Positions 46,385 through 55,624 of a DNA stretch of 64,000 nt are shown here, in pieces; the first letter of the stretch is position 1; every line of letters starts with the position of its first letter. The position numbers were made by a program, and so were the translations under genes. The notes below the pieces were generated by a model, which worked only from the letters and a program-made list of their open reading frames with translations, was not told the DNA's origin and made no database searches. The stretch comes from Thermosulfuriphilus ammonigenes (lineage in GTDB: Bacteria > Desulfobacterota > Thermodesulfobacteria > Thermodesulfobacteriales > ST65), in contig NZ_CP048877.1 of the NCBI RefSeq assembly GCF_011207455.1, positions 240,576-304,575 on the forward strand, given 5' to 3'.

Positions 46385-47466
46385 AGGAGCGTCTGGGAAT
46401 CCTCATTACTGACTTCGACACCGGAGGGGTGGAGCGGGTCCTCTGCAATCTGGCCCGAGGCTTACATAAAACGGGCTGGCAGGTGGATTTTCTTATCCGA
46501 AAGGGCGGCCCTTTTCTGGAAGCAGTAAGAGAAAAAGTGGGGCTTATTACCCTAAAAGAGGATCCTTTGGCGGCCCTTGTAGCTTATTTAAAGAAGGCCA
46601 GACCTCAGATCCTTCTAACCGCTAAGTTGAAAGACGATCGCCTGGCCATCCTGGCCAAAGGTCAGGTCCCCGAAGCTCAAGTGGCCATCCTGGTAGGCAC
46701 GGTCCTTTCCCAACGCCTAAGAGAGGGAGGAGGCCTGAGGCGCTTTACCTGGAGATTTAAGGCCTGGAAAATCGCCCGCCTTTATCGTCAGGCCGATGTG
46801 GTTATGGGTGTCTCTAAAGGGGTTCTTGAGGACCTGGCCCAAAACTTCGCCCTGGATAAAAAACGCCTTAAGCTGGTCAGGAATCCGGTTATCGTCCCGG
46901 AGCTTGAGGCTCTGGCCCGAGAGGATCCAGGACATCCCTGGCTGAGGGAAAAAGGAGTCCCGGTAATCCTTTCCGTTGGCCGGCTCTCGGCGGTAAAGGA
47001 CATTCCCACCTTAATCCGGGCCTTCTCTCTTCTTAGAAGGCGCCTTAAGGCCCATCTCATCATCCTTGGCCAGGGCCGGCAATATCCGCGAGTAAAGGCC
47101 CTTGTCGAGGAGCTTGGTCTTGGCCAGGATGTCTCACTGGTCGGCTTCCGGGCCAACCCTTACCCCTTTATCGCCCGGGCCGACCTGGTGGCTCTTTCCT
47201 CCATCAGGGAGGGGTTACCCACGGTTCTCATCGAGGCCCTGGCCCTGGGAACCCCGGTGGTCTCCACCGACTGCCCTCACGGCCCCCGGGAGATCCTGGC
47301 TGAAGGGCGCTATGGTCCTCTGGTGCCGGTCGGCGATGCCACTTCCCTTGCCCAGGCCATGTATCAGACGCTAAGCTCCCCGCCCCAGCCGGAGTTTCTC
47401 AAGGAGGCCGCCCGTCCCTACACCCTTCTTGAGGCCACCAGGAGCTACCTGGACGCCCTCTTTTAA
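46381..47466 (+). CDS. GT4-family glycosyltransferase (second of tandem pair)
   Basis: A 361-residue GT-B enzyme paralogous to its upstream neighbour. ILITDFDTGGVERVLCNLARGL, VILSVGRLSAVKDIPTLIRAF, GQGRQYPRVKALVEEL and EALALGTPVVSTDCPHGPREI are present. A roughly 43 bp stretch of the EALALG region is almost identical in DNA to the first gene (46128-46170 against 47220-47262). It probably extends the same glycan. Confidence 0.88.
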   Translation: MKERLGILITDFDTGGVERVLCNLARGLHKTGWQVDFLIRKGGPFLEAVREKVGLITLKEDPLAALVAYLKKARPQILLTAKLKDDRLAILAKGQVPEAQVAILVGTVLSQRLREGGGLRRFTWRFKAWKIARLYRQADVVMGVSKGVLEDLAQNFALDKKRLKLVRNPVIVPELEALAREDPGHPWLREKGVPVILSVGRLSAVKDIPTLIRAFSLLRRRLKAHLIILGQGRQYPRVKALVEELGLGQDVSLVGFRANPYPFIARADLVALSSIREGLPTVLIEALALGTPVVSTDCPHGPREILAEGRYGPLVPVGDATSLAQAMYQTLSSPPQPEFLKEAARPYTLLEATRSYLDALF

Positions 47467-47480
47467 AGCGCCGGAGTTCT

Positions 47481-48521
47481 TTGAGAAAGGCCCTTCATTG
47501 GATTAAAGATAAAAGCATGGTGATTCTTTCAACTGGTCAGAGGAGGTGCTATGACTCCAGCGGGGTCCCCATCCCCTGCCGGGGCACCGGACAGGACGGA
47601 GAATTAAGGATTGGAGCCTTTCTCAAGGGGCGTTTTAAGACCAAGGGCCCTCTGGTTCACGACCTCCTTACCGGGCTTACCTGGCCCAAGAGGGCTGACC
47701 ACTTCCAGTTTCCACTCACCTGGCAGGAGGCCCTGGAGACGGTCAAGGGATTAAACCGCCAAGGGTTTCTGGGCTTTTTTGACTGGCGTCTTCCCAACCG
47801 GCGGGAGCTTCGCAGTCTCCTCTGGCTGGAGGCCAAAAATCCCGTTCTTCCCCCGGATCATCCCTTTGAGGGTGTCTTTCACGGCTGGTACTGGACTTCC
47901 ACCACAGCGGCAATCAACCCCCGTTATGCCTGGAACATCCACTTCGGCGGCGGTCGGATGTTTTACAGCCATAAGGAAGACGGCCGTCTTCTGTGGCCCG
48001 TTCGGGGCCAAAGTTCCATTCTCCCAGCCACCGGCCAGAGGAGGTGCTATAGTGCCAACGGGGCCCCCATCCCCTGCCGGGGCACCGGACAGGACGGAGA
48101 ATTAAAAATGGGTGTCCCCTGGCCTTACCCTCGTTTTGCGGTCCAGGAAGAGGCTGTTCTGGACCGCCTAACCGGCCTTCACTGGACCATTTCGGCTGAT
48201 CTGGCCCCGGGGCTCACCACCTGGGAAGAGGCCTTCGAGGTGGTAGAGAATATCAACCAAATGGCCCTGGCCGGGTTCTCCGACTGGCGTCTTCCGAATA
48301 TTAACGAACTCGAATCTCTGGTTGATGCCCAGAACCACTCCCCGGCCCTCTCCCCGGACCATCCCTTCCGGGAGGTTAAAGAGTTTTACTGGTCATCCAC
48401 CACCAGCTTCTACGACCCTCTGTGGGCCTGGGCCCTTTACCTAACCAAAGGGGCCGTGGGAGTGGGTCTTAAAAAGGGACGCCATTTCTACGTTTGGGCC
48501 GTCCGTGGTAGATTAAAATAA
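47481..48521 (+). CDS. Duplicated DUF1566 (Lcl C-terminal-like) protein
   Basis: A 346-residue protein built of two related halves (about 15-180 and 181-346). Each starts TGQRRCYxxxGxPIPCRG TGQ and ends with WPVRG or WAVRG; each has LTGLxW, GFxDWRLPN and a YWTSTT or YWSSTT block, as in DUF1566/fibrobacter-type surface domains. No signal peptide is obvious. The TTG at 47481 has GGAG just upstream; ATG 47517 is the alternative start. The role is unknown; extracellular or sensor-linked lectin-like roles are suggested for the family, without proof here. Confidence 0.75.
   Translation: MRKALHWIKDKSMVILSTGQRRCYDSSGVPIPCRGTGQDGELRIGAFLKGRFKTKGPLVHDLLTGLTWPKRADHFQFPLTWQEALETVKGLNRQGFLGFFDWRLPNRRELRSLLWLEAKNPVLPPDHPFEGVFHGWYWTSTTAAINPRYAWNIHFGGGRMFYSHKEDGRLLWPVRGQSSILPATGQRRCYSANGAPIPCRGTGQDGELKMGVPWPYPRFAVQEEAVLDRLTGLHWTISADLAPGLTTWEEAFEVVENINQMALAGFSDWRLPNINELESLVDAQNHSPALSPDHPFREVKEFYWSSTTSFYDPLWAWALYLTKGAVGVGLKKGRHFYVWAVRGRLK
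47532..47607 (+). repeat. 76 bp direct repeat, copy 1 (inside DUF1566 gene)
   Basis: This stretch recurs at 48030-48105 with about 8 mismatches, exactly 498 bp (166 codons) away, in the same frame. It encodes the TGQRRCY start of each half of the protein. Confidence 0.85.
48030..48105 (+). repeat. 76 bp direct repeat, copy 2 (inside DUF1566 gene)
   Basis: Second copy of the repeat at 47532-47607, about 89% identical, in phase with it. The identity is higher than in the rest of the two halves, so gene conversion or strong constraint is likely. Confidence 0.85.
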
Positions 48522-48542
48522 CTTCATAGTGAGGAGGATTCC

Positions 48543-48749
48543 ATGCCCCAGATGACCATCAAGATCTCGAAAATGAGCTGTCAGCACTGTGCCAACCGGG
48601 TAATTAAGGCCTTAGAGGGTATTAGTGGTGTGAAGGATGTCCGCGTAGATCTCAAAGCAGGCACAGCCACCTTTGAACGATCAGAAGGGGTAAAAATGGA
48701 AGAAATTGCCCGGGCCATTAAAGAGGCCGGCTATCAGGTGGTAAGCTAG
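48543..48749 (+). CDS. copZ: CopZ-like heavy-metal-associated (HMA) copper chaperone
   Basis: A 68-residue HMA domain with ferredoxin-like fold. KMSCQHCANRVIKALEGI has the CxxC metal site at residues 13-16, where Cu(I) is bound. GAGGAGG lies before the ATG. It directly abuts copA (no gap), so it probably hands copper to that pump or to its regulator. Confidence 0.92.
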   Translation: MPQMTIKISKMSCQHCANRVIKALEGISGVKDVRVDLKAGTATFERSEGVKMEEIARAIKEAGYQVVS

Positions 48750-51245
48750 ATGAACGATTCTCCTGAGACCTGTTCTCTGCCCGGAGAAAGTAAGGCCCCC
48801 CTTCAGAAAACCGATTTCTTTAAAGTTTCGGGCATGGGGTGTGCCGCCTGCGCCGCCCGCATTGAAAAGATCCTCCGTCACGCCCCCGGGGTTTTTGAGG
48901 CCTCGGTTAACTTTGCCGCCCAAAAGCTTAAAGTAACCTATGACCCGCAAAAAATCTCCCCTGAAGACATCGCTGCCCTGGTAAAGAAGGAGGGCTATGA
49001 ACTCATTGCTCCCCGGGCTCAGAGGGAAACGGCCCTGGTCACCATATCGGGAATGAGTTGTGCGGCCTGTGCGGCCAGGGTGGAAAAGGCCCTCTCCAAG
49101 ATCCCCGGGGTTTTTGAGGCCTCGGTTAATCTGGCCTCGGCCAAGGCCCGCATCATTTACGACCCCGGGCTTACTGGTCCGCCTCGGTTTCGGGAGGCCA
49201 TCGAAAAAGAAGGCTACCGGCTTCTAGAGTTAGGCCCGAGACCAGAGACTTTGCTGGCCTCCTCTGAGGCCGAAAGACTCTCTGAGCTCAAAAGACGTCT
49301 TCTGGTGGCCTGGAGCCTTGGCCCCCTGATCTTCTTTCTTTCCATGGAGAAGGTCTTCCCTGTGGTCTCCCAGATCCCCCCGGATTTGAGAAGGGTAATT
49401 CTTTTTGTCCTTACCTGTCCGGTGGAGTTTTATGCCGGCTGGGAGTTCCTTAAGGGGGCGTTTGAGGGCCTCAGACATCGCCGGACAGACATGAACACCC
49501 TGGTCTCTCTGGGCACGCTTTCGGCCTTTTTTTATTCGGCCGTAGTAACTTTCTGGCCAAAGCCCTTTGTCTCTGCCGGTCTGCCCCTTCACGTCTATTA
49601 TGACTCGGCGGCCATGATCATCGCCTTTGTCCTTCTGGGCCGTTATTTGGAGACAAGGGCCCGGGGACGGGCCACCGAGGCCGTCCGCAAGCTCCTCAGC
49701 CTCACTCCGGCCATGGCCCGGGTCATCCGGGAAGGTCAAGAGGTAGAGATTCCAGCTGAGGCCCTGCTTCCTGGAGACTTGGTCCTTGTTCGCCCCGGAG
49801 AACGCCTTCCGGCCGACGGAGTAATCATCGAAGGAGAGACGGCTATCGATGAATCCATGCTCACCGGGGAGAGCCTTCCGGTGGAAAAGGCCCCCGGGGC
49901 CAAGGTCATTGGCGGAACCCTCAACCTCTATGGGGCCTTCCGCTTCCGGGTGGAAAAGGTTGGCCAAGAGACCACTCTGGCCACCATCGCCCGCCTGGTC
50001 GAAGAGGCTCAAGGTTCTAAGGCCCGAATTCAACGTCTGGCTGACAAGGTGGCTGGCATCTTCGTCCCGATTGTCTTGAGCATCGCCGCTTTGACCCTGG
50101 CCGTCTGGCTCCTTCTGGGGCCCGAACCCAGATTAACCAATGCCCTTCTGTCTTTTGTTTCCGTACTGGTTATTGCCTGCCCCTGCGCCATGGGTTTGGC
50201 CACTCCGGCAGCGGTTATGGTAGGCACCGGCCGGGCGGCCGAAACCGGAATTCTGGTCAAAAATGCCCTGGCCCTGGAAGAGGGGGCCCGGGTCAGGGTC
50301 TGTCTTTTTGACAAAACGGGCACCCTGACCAGAGGGCGTCCTGAGGTAAGGGGCATCTTTCCCGCCGAGGGCCAGATGGCCGAAGAGCTTCTTCGACTGG
50401 CCGCCGCCCTGGAAGTCCACTCAGAACATCCCCTCTCTAAGGCCATTGTTGAAGCCGCCAGAGGGCTTGAACTGCCAAAGGTGCAAAACGTCTCTGCTTA
50501 CCCCGGCCAAGGCCTTGCCGGCGACCTCAAAGGCCATCGACTTCTGGTGGGAAAGCCAGACTGGGTGGGGAAAAGGGCCCCTGTCCCCCAAATCCTTCAG
50601 GAGAAAATGACCTCAGAGGCCGCCAGTGGCCGAACAGTCATCCTGGTGGCCCTAAGGGATGAGGTCCTGGGTTTTCTGACCATTGCCGATACCCTTCGGC
50701 CGGAGGCCAAGGAGGTAGTCAGAGAACTCAAGGAACTGGGGCTTAAGGTGATGATGATCACCGGAGACAATCAGCCCACCGCAGCGGCCATCGCCAGAGA
50801 GCTGGCCCTCGACGACTTCCTGGCCGAGGTCATGCCCCAGGCCAAAGCCGAAAAAGTCCGGGAGCTACAAAAAGAGGGGCTCTCCATTATGATGGTCGGT
50901 GACGGCATCAATGACGCCCCGGCCCTGGCCCAGGCAGATCTGGGGGTGGCCCTTTCTTCGGGAACAGACATCGCCCTTGAATCGGCCGACGTGGCCCTTA
51001 TGCGAGAAGACCTCAGACTGGTTCCCCAGACGATAAGTCTCTGCCGGGCAACTTTGCGAATAATTAAACAGAATCTCTTCTGGGCCTTTGGCTACAACAT
51101 TCTGGCCATTCCCCTGGCCGCCGGACTCTTTTATCCCCTTTTTGGCTGGAGATTGAATCCCATGGTGGCCGCGGCGGCTATGGCCATGAGCTCTGTCTCG
51201 GTAGTCGCCAACGCCCTGAGATTGAAAAAGATAGCCATACATTAG
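48750..51245 (+). CDS. copA: Copper-exporting P1B-type ATPase
   Basis: An 831-residue inner-membrane pump. Two N-terminal HMA domains with MGCAACAARIEK and MSCAACAARVEK, eight membrane helices, the actuator loop MLTGESLPVEK, the ion-binding CPCAMGLATP, the phosphorylation site FDKTGTLT, HP in VHSEHPLSKAIV and the hinge GDGINDAPALAQADLG. The CPC motif and the tail (MAMSSVSVVANALRL, giving the M-x2-S-S helix) mean Cu(I) or Ag(I) export. It is paired with copZ and is separate from the cus efflux operon at 5608-11477. Confidence 0.96.
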   Translation: MNDSPETCSLPGESKAPLQKTDFFKVSGMGCAACAARIEKILRHAPGVFEASVNFAAQKLKVTYDPQKISPEDIAALVKKEGYELIAPRAQRETALVTISGMSCAACAARVEKALSKIPGVFEASVNLASAKARIIYDPGLTGPPRFREAIEKEGYRLLELGPRPETLLASSEAERLSELKRRLLVAWSLGPLIFFLSMEKVFPVVSQIPPDLRRVILFVLTCPVEFYAGWEFLKGAFEGLRHRRTDMNTLVSLGTLSAFFYSAVVTFWPKPFVSAGLPLHVYYDSAAMIIAFVLLGRYLETRARGRATEAVRKLLSLTPAMARVIREGQEVEIPAEALLPGDLVLVRPGERLPADGVIIEGETAIDESMLTGESLPVEKAPGAKVIGGTLNLYGAFRFRVEKVGQETTLATIARLVEEAQGSKARIQRLADKVAGIFVPIVLSIAALTLAVWLLLGPEPRLTNALLSFVSVLVIACPCAMGLATPAAVMVGTGRAAETGILVKNALALEEGARVRVCLFDKTGTLTRGRPEVRGIFPAEGQMAEELLRLAAALEVHSEHPLSKAIVEAARGLELPKVQNVSAYPGQGLAGDLKGHRLLVGKPDWVGKRAPVPQILQEKMTSEAASGRTVILVALRDEVLGFLTIADTLRPEAKEVVRELKELGLKVMMITGDNQPTAAAIARELALDDFLAEVMPQAKAEKVRELQKEGLSIMMVGDGINDAPALAQADLGVALSSGTDIALESADVALMREDLRLVPQTISLCRATLRIIKQNLFWAFGYNILAIPLAAGLFYPLFGWRLNPMVAAAAMAMSSVSVVANALRLKKIAIH

Positions 51246-51344
51246 CCCCTTTAGCCTTATTTTCCTTGTCAAAGGGTTCAAGCCTTGGGTAGATTAGCGA
51301 AAACCTTAAAGGGCGCGCACCAGGGAAACCCCAAGGAGGTTCTG

Positions 51345-53807
51345 ATGGCCAGAGGTGAAAGGTGGCGACTTCCAGCAGATAGGCTCCGTCTTCAGGTGGA
51401 TCCAGACTCCCTGGGGGTGAATTCCACCGAAGAGATCCCTCCCCTTGAAGATGGAGTCATGGCCCAAGAGCGGGCGGTAAAGGCCCTTCATCTTGGTCTG
51501 GGGCTCAAGGATCTGGAGTTCAACATCTTTGTGGCCGGTCCGGCTATGACCGGGGGGGCTTATATCACCAAACGTCTGGTCTCCGAGACTGCCAGACGGC
51601 TCCCTCGCCCCTCAGACTGGTGTTACGTACACAATTTTAAAGACCCCGATCATCCCAAGGCGATCGAGCTTCCTCCAGGCAAGGGCCGCCAATTCCAAAA
51701 AGATATGGCTGAGCTGGTGGAAAACCTAAAGACCAAGATTCCAGAGATCTTCGAGAGCGAGGCCTATATCAACCGCAAAGAAGAGGTTATCCGCCAGTTC
51801 AACCGCCAGCGGGCCGAGATCTTTGAAGGGTTAGAAAAGAAGGTTCGGGCCGAGGGTTTTGGCCTTAGCGTTGAACCCACCGGGATGATGATCTTCCCCA
51901 TAAAGCCGGATGGGAAACCCTTTACCCCCGAAGAGATTATGGCCCTTCCCGAAACCGAACGGGAAAAGATCAAACAGACCGGTGACGCCCTTCAGAAGGA
52001 ACTAAACGCCACTGCCCGTCGCATCCAAGAACTGGAGAAGGAGCTCCGCCGTCGTCTGAAGGATTTAGACCGGGAGGTGGCCCTCCAGGCCATCGGCATG
52101 TTCATCCAGGAGATCAAGGACCGATATCAAGAAACCCCGGCTGTCCAGGCCTATCTCGATGAGGTAAAAGACGATCTTCTGAACCACATTGACGAGCTAA
52201 AAACGCGCCCTCCGGCCCATCCTCCGGGCCCTATGCCCATGCCGATGCCCTTTCCCCCGCCAGGGCCGAGCTTCACCCGCTATGAGGTCAACGTCATTGT
52301 TGACAACTCTGAAACCGAGGGGGCCCCGGTAGTCTTTGAGGCCAACCCTACCTATCCCAATCTGTTTGGTTTCGTAGAGAGAAGGGCCCTCTTTGGAGCC
52401 CTGGTGACAGATTTCACCATGATCAAGGCCGGTGCCCTTCACCGGGCCAACGGGGGTTTTTTGATTGTCAAGGCCCTCGATCTTCTTCGCCACCCATTCT
52501 CCTGGGAGGGGCTAAAGAGGACCATTAGGGCCGGGGAGATCAAGATCGAAGATCTCGGGGAGCAGTTTGGCCTTTTCACCACCAAAACCCTTCGCCCCGA
52601 ACCAATCCCTTTAAGGGCAAAGGTGATTCTCCTGGGCGACCCGTTTGTTTATCATCTTCTATTTCTTCTTGATGATTCCTTCAGGGAGATATTTAAGGTC
52701 AAGGCCCATCTGGATCACTGGGTTGATCGCGACGAGCCTCACACCCGTCAGTTTCTGGCCACGGTGGCCGCTATCGTTCAGCGAGAGGGTCTCCTTCACC
52801 TCGACAAGACAGGGCTGGCCCGGCTAATTGAGTTCTCCTGCCAGCTCGCCGGGCGACAGGACAAGCTCTCTCTTAAAATCCAGGAGATATATGATCTCCT
52901 TAAGGAGGCAGATTTCTGGGCCCGGGAGGAAAAAAGCCCTCACATTACGGCCAAGCATGTCCAGCAGGCCATAGAGGAGAGAGAGTTTCGGGCCCGGCTT
53001 CCCGAGGAACATCTCCACGAGGCCATCATCAAGGATCTCATCCGTATCCCCACCGATGGCCAGGCCGTGGGCCAAGTAAACGGCCTTTCGGTCTATGACC
53101 TAGGAGACTATGCCTTCGGTCGGCCTACAAGGATCACCGCCAATATTGCTATCGGTCGAGAAGGGGTGATTAATATCGAACGCGAGGCCGATCTCTCGGG
53201 GAAGATTCACACCAAAGGAGTGATGATTCTCTCGGGGTTTCTACGGGAGCGGTTCGCCTACGACAAACCCCTTACCCTTACAGCCTCCCTTACCTTTGAA
53301 CAGAGCTACGGCCTGGTGGAGGGAGATTCGGCCTCAGGGGCCGAACTGTTTGCCATTATCTCGGCCCTGGCCAATGTCCCCATCGATCAGGGGATCGCCG
53401 TCACCGGAGCCGTGAGCCAGAAGGGAGAGCTCCTCCCTGTAGGCGGAGTCACGGAAAAGATCGAAGGGTTCTTCAGGGTCTGTCGGGACAGGGGCCTTAC
53501 CGGCAACCAGGGGGTGATCATCCCTAAGGCCAATATTGCTGATCTGATGCTCAAAGAAGAGGTCCTTGAGGCTGTATCCAAGGGGCTTTTTCACATTTGG
53601 GCCGTAGAAACGGTAGAAGAGGCCCTGGAGATTCTCACCGGCTACCCTGCCGGCAAACGCCAGCCCGACGGCTCTTATGAGGAGGGAAGCCTCTTTTATC
53701 TCGCTGATCAACGTCTCCGAGAGATGGCCAAAAGGGTGCGCACCTTCATGAAGGAAATCAAGAAAGAGACTGAAGAAGGCGAGGAGGAAAGAGGAGAGGG
53801 ATCTTGA
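51345..53807 (+). CDS. Lon-like protease (AAA_32/LonC-type) with degenerate Walker A
   Basis: An 820-residue protein of the YcbZ/LonC type. The C-terminal Lon protease domain has the catalytic Ser in GDSASGAELF and the Lys in GGVTEKIEGF. A long coiled coil lies at about 120-270. The expected P-loop reads VAGPAMTGGAYITKRL: the GK(S/T) is missing, though LVTDFTMIKAGALHRANGGFLIVKALDLL, typical of the family's second half, is intact. ATP use is thus doubtful or altered. The ATG at 51345 with AAGGAGG is the start; the longer frame from 51285 has none. Its TGA overlaps the start of the next gene (TTGA). Confidence 0.9.
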   Translation: MARGERWRLPADRLRLQVDPDSLGVNSTEEIPPLEDGVMAQERAVKALHLGLGLKDLEFNIFVAGPAMTGGAYITKRLVSETARRLPRPSDWCYVHNFKDPDHPKAIELPPGKGRQFQKDMAELVENLKTKIPEIFESEAYINRKEEVIRQFNRQRAEIFEGLEKKVRAEGFGLSVEPTGMMIFPIKPDGKPFTPEEIMALPETEREKIKQTGDALQKELNATARRIQELEKELRRRLKDLDREVALQAIGMFIQEIKDRYQETPAVQAYLDEVKDDLLNHIDELKTRPPAHPPGPMPMPMPFPPPGPSFTRYEVNVIVDNSETEGAPVVFEANPTYPNLFGFVERRALFGALVTDFTMIKAGALHRANGGFLIVKALDLLRHPFSWEGLKRTIRAGEIKIEDLGEQFGLFTTKTLRPEPIPLRAKVILLGDPFVYHLLFLLDDSFREIFKVKAHLDHWVDRDEPHTRQFLATVAAIVQREGLLHLDKTGLARLIEFSCQLAGRQDKLSLKIQEIYDLLKEADFWAREEKSPHITAKHVQQAIEEREFRARLPEEHLHEAIIKDLIRIPTDGQAVGQVNGLSVYDLGDYAFGRPTRITANIAIGREGVINIEREADLSGKIHTKGVMILSGFLRERFAYDKPLTLTASLTFEQSYGLVEGDSASGAELFAIISALANVPIDQGIAVTGAVSQKGELLPVGGVTEKIEGFFRVCRDRGLTGNQGVIIPKANIADLMLKEEVLEAVSKGLFHIWAVETVEEALEILTGYPAGKRQPDGSYEEGSLFYLADQRLREMAKRVRTFMKEIKKETEEGEEERGEGS

Positions 53808-54136
53808 GACAATATCTTATAGATGAACTTAAAACCGAAGAGGTAAAACGTATCCGGGAGCAACTGGAGCGTTACTGTGAGCCCTCCCCCATGGAGGGGC
53901 TTTATTGGCTACCGGTACCAGATGATCTTCTGGCCGAGATCCAGTGTCAGCACCCCCAGTGCCGTCCCTATTACTTCTCCATTGAGCTGGGAGAGCGCTT
54001 CGTGAAGTTCGAGCTTCTTATTCGAAGTCGAGTCAACCTGAGGTGTTCCTGTATCGCTTATGCCAATAGAGCCCAGAGAGACTTTCTCTTTCACTTTGCC
54101 GACAAAATTCTGGAAGAAGCCCGAGTGACCATCTAA
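53804..54136 (+). CDS. Conserved hypothetical protein with four cysteines
   Basis: A 110-residue protein from a TTG start overlapping the Lon stop (TTGA), with GAGGAGAGGG upstream. Cysteines in QCQHPQC and RCSC could form a zinc site. It is mixed alpha/beta, with a basic central strand region (SIELGERFVKFELLIRSRVN) and a helical end. I do not recognise a family. Translational coupling to the Lon-like protease suggests a joint function; cobQ follows three bases later. Confidence 0.7.
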   Translation: MRQYLIDELKTEEVKRIREQLERYCEPSPMEGLYWLPVPDDLLAEIQCQHPQCRPYYFSIELGERFVKFELLIRSRVNLRCSCIAYANRAQRDFLFHFADKILEEARVTI

Positions 54137-54139
54137 GAC

Positions 54140-55624
54140 ATGAGTAAGGCCAAGGCCCTCATGCTCCAGGGCACCGGCTCTGGAGTGGGGAAAAGTCTGC
54201 TGTCTGCTGGTCTATGCCGACTTTTGGCCCGGCGAGGCTACCGAGTGGCTCCCTTCAAGGCCCAGAATATGGCCTTGAATTCGGCTGTCACCCCTGAAGG
54301 GCTAGAAATCGGCCGAGCCCAGGCCTATCAGGCCGAGGCCGCCGGGATACTCCCTGAGGCCCGCATGAACCCTATCCTTCTCAAGCCCACGGCCGATAGC
54401 GCCTCCCAGGTAATTATCATGGGGCAAGCAAGGGGTAACTTAAAGGCCAAAGACTACTACCGACGTTTTGAGGAACACTGGCGCGTCGTTCGCCAGGCCT
54501 ACGACTCTCTCAGCCAGGACTACGAGGTAATCGTCATTGAGGGAGCGGGAAGCCCGGCGGAGATAAATCTTCAGGCCCGAGAGATAGTCAACATGCGCAT
54601 GGCCGCCTACGCCAAGGCCCGGGTCTACATTGTCGGCGACATAGACCGTGGCGGAGTCTTTGCCTGGCTTAAAGGCACCTATGACCTTATCCCCCAGGAG
54701 TATCGGGACCTAATTAAGGGGTTTATCATCAACAAATTCCGGGGAGATATTGCCCTTCTCAGACCGGCCCTGGAGATGTTTGCCCAGATAGTGCCTGTGC
54801 CCATAATCGGAGTGGTGCCTTATCTTCATAATCTTCTGGTCGATGAAGAAGACGGAGTCTATGTCCGGGACGGAGGATCGGAGAGGGCCGAGCTTAAAAT
54901 AGCCATTGTTCGGTTACCCCGAATAGCCAATTTTACCGATTTTCTACCCTTGGCCCTCGAACCCGATGTAGCTATTAGCTATATCCGCCGCCCGGAGGAA
55001 CTGGACGGGGCTGATTTGATAATCATTCCTGGGAGCAAGGCCACGGTGAGCGACCTCATCTGGCTTTGGGATTGTGGCCTGGCCCGGGCCATAATTGAGG
55101 CCGCCCAGGCTGGAAAACCGGTCGTAGGTATCTGTGGAGGATACCAGATGCTTGGGGAAGAGGTCCTTGACCCTCAAGGAGTAGAGGCAAAAGTCTCCCG
55201 GGCCCGGGGGCTGGGTCTTCTGCCTCTTAAGACCACCTTTGAAGGCGTCAAAGTCCTGCAAAACCTTGATCAGGAGCTTGAGGTCCCTCTTCTCAGATAC
55301 CGAGGACGCACCAGAGGATACGAAATACATATGGGAAGAAGCCACCTTCAAGGGGAGGCCGAACCCCTTTTTCCCGAAAGACCGGATCTCGGATTTTGGC
55401 GATCTCGTCCCTTTGTTATAGGGACCTACCTTCACGGCCTATTTGACAACGATGAGCTAAGGCGGGCCCTTCTCAACCAGATCCGGGCCTTAAAGGGCCT
55501 CCCCCCCCTAAAAGATGGAATAAAATACCGGAAGCTTCGCCAGAAAGAATTCGACCGTTTGGCTGATCTGGTGGAAAACCACATCGACCTTAAAGCCCTC
55601 TTTGAGGCCCTTGAGCTTAAATGA
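54140..55624 (+). CDS. cobQ: Cobyric acid synthase
   Basis: A 494-residue amidotransferase that adds four amide groups to adenosylcobyrinic acid a,c-diamide. The N-terminal synthetase domain has GTGSGVGKSLLSAGLCRLL, PFKAQNMALNS and EIGRAQAYQAEAAG. The glutaminase domain has the nucleophile in GICGGYQMLG and the His in YLHGLFDN. Overlap with cbiB by four bases (ATGA). Confidence 0.95.
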   Translation: MSKAKALMLQGTGSGVGKSLLSAGLCRLLARRGYRVAPFKAQNMALNSAVTPEGLEIGRAQAYQAEAAGILPEARMNPILLKPTADSASQVIIMGQARGNLKAKDYYRRFEEHWRVVRQAYDSLSQDYEVIVIEGAGSPAEINLQAREIVNMRMAAYAKARVYIVGDIDRGGVFAWLKGTYDLIPQEYRDLIKGFIINKFRGDIALLRPALEMFAQIVPVPIIGVVPYLHNLLVDEEDGVYVRDGGSERAELKIAIVRLPRIANFTDFLPLALEPDVAISYIRRPEELDGADLIIIPGSKATVSDLIWLWDCGLARAIIEAAQAGKPVVGICGGYQMLGEEVLDPQGVEAKVSRARGLGLLPLKTTFEGVKVLQNLDQELEVPLLRYRGRTRGYEIHMGRSHLQGEAEPLFPERPDLGFWRSRPFVIGTYLHGLFDNDELRRALLNQIRALKGLPPLKDGIKYRKLRQKEFDRLADLVENHIDLKALFEALELK

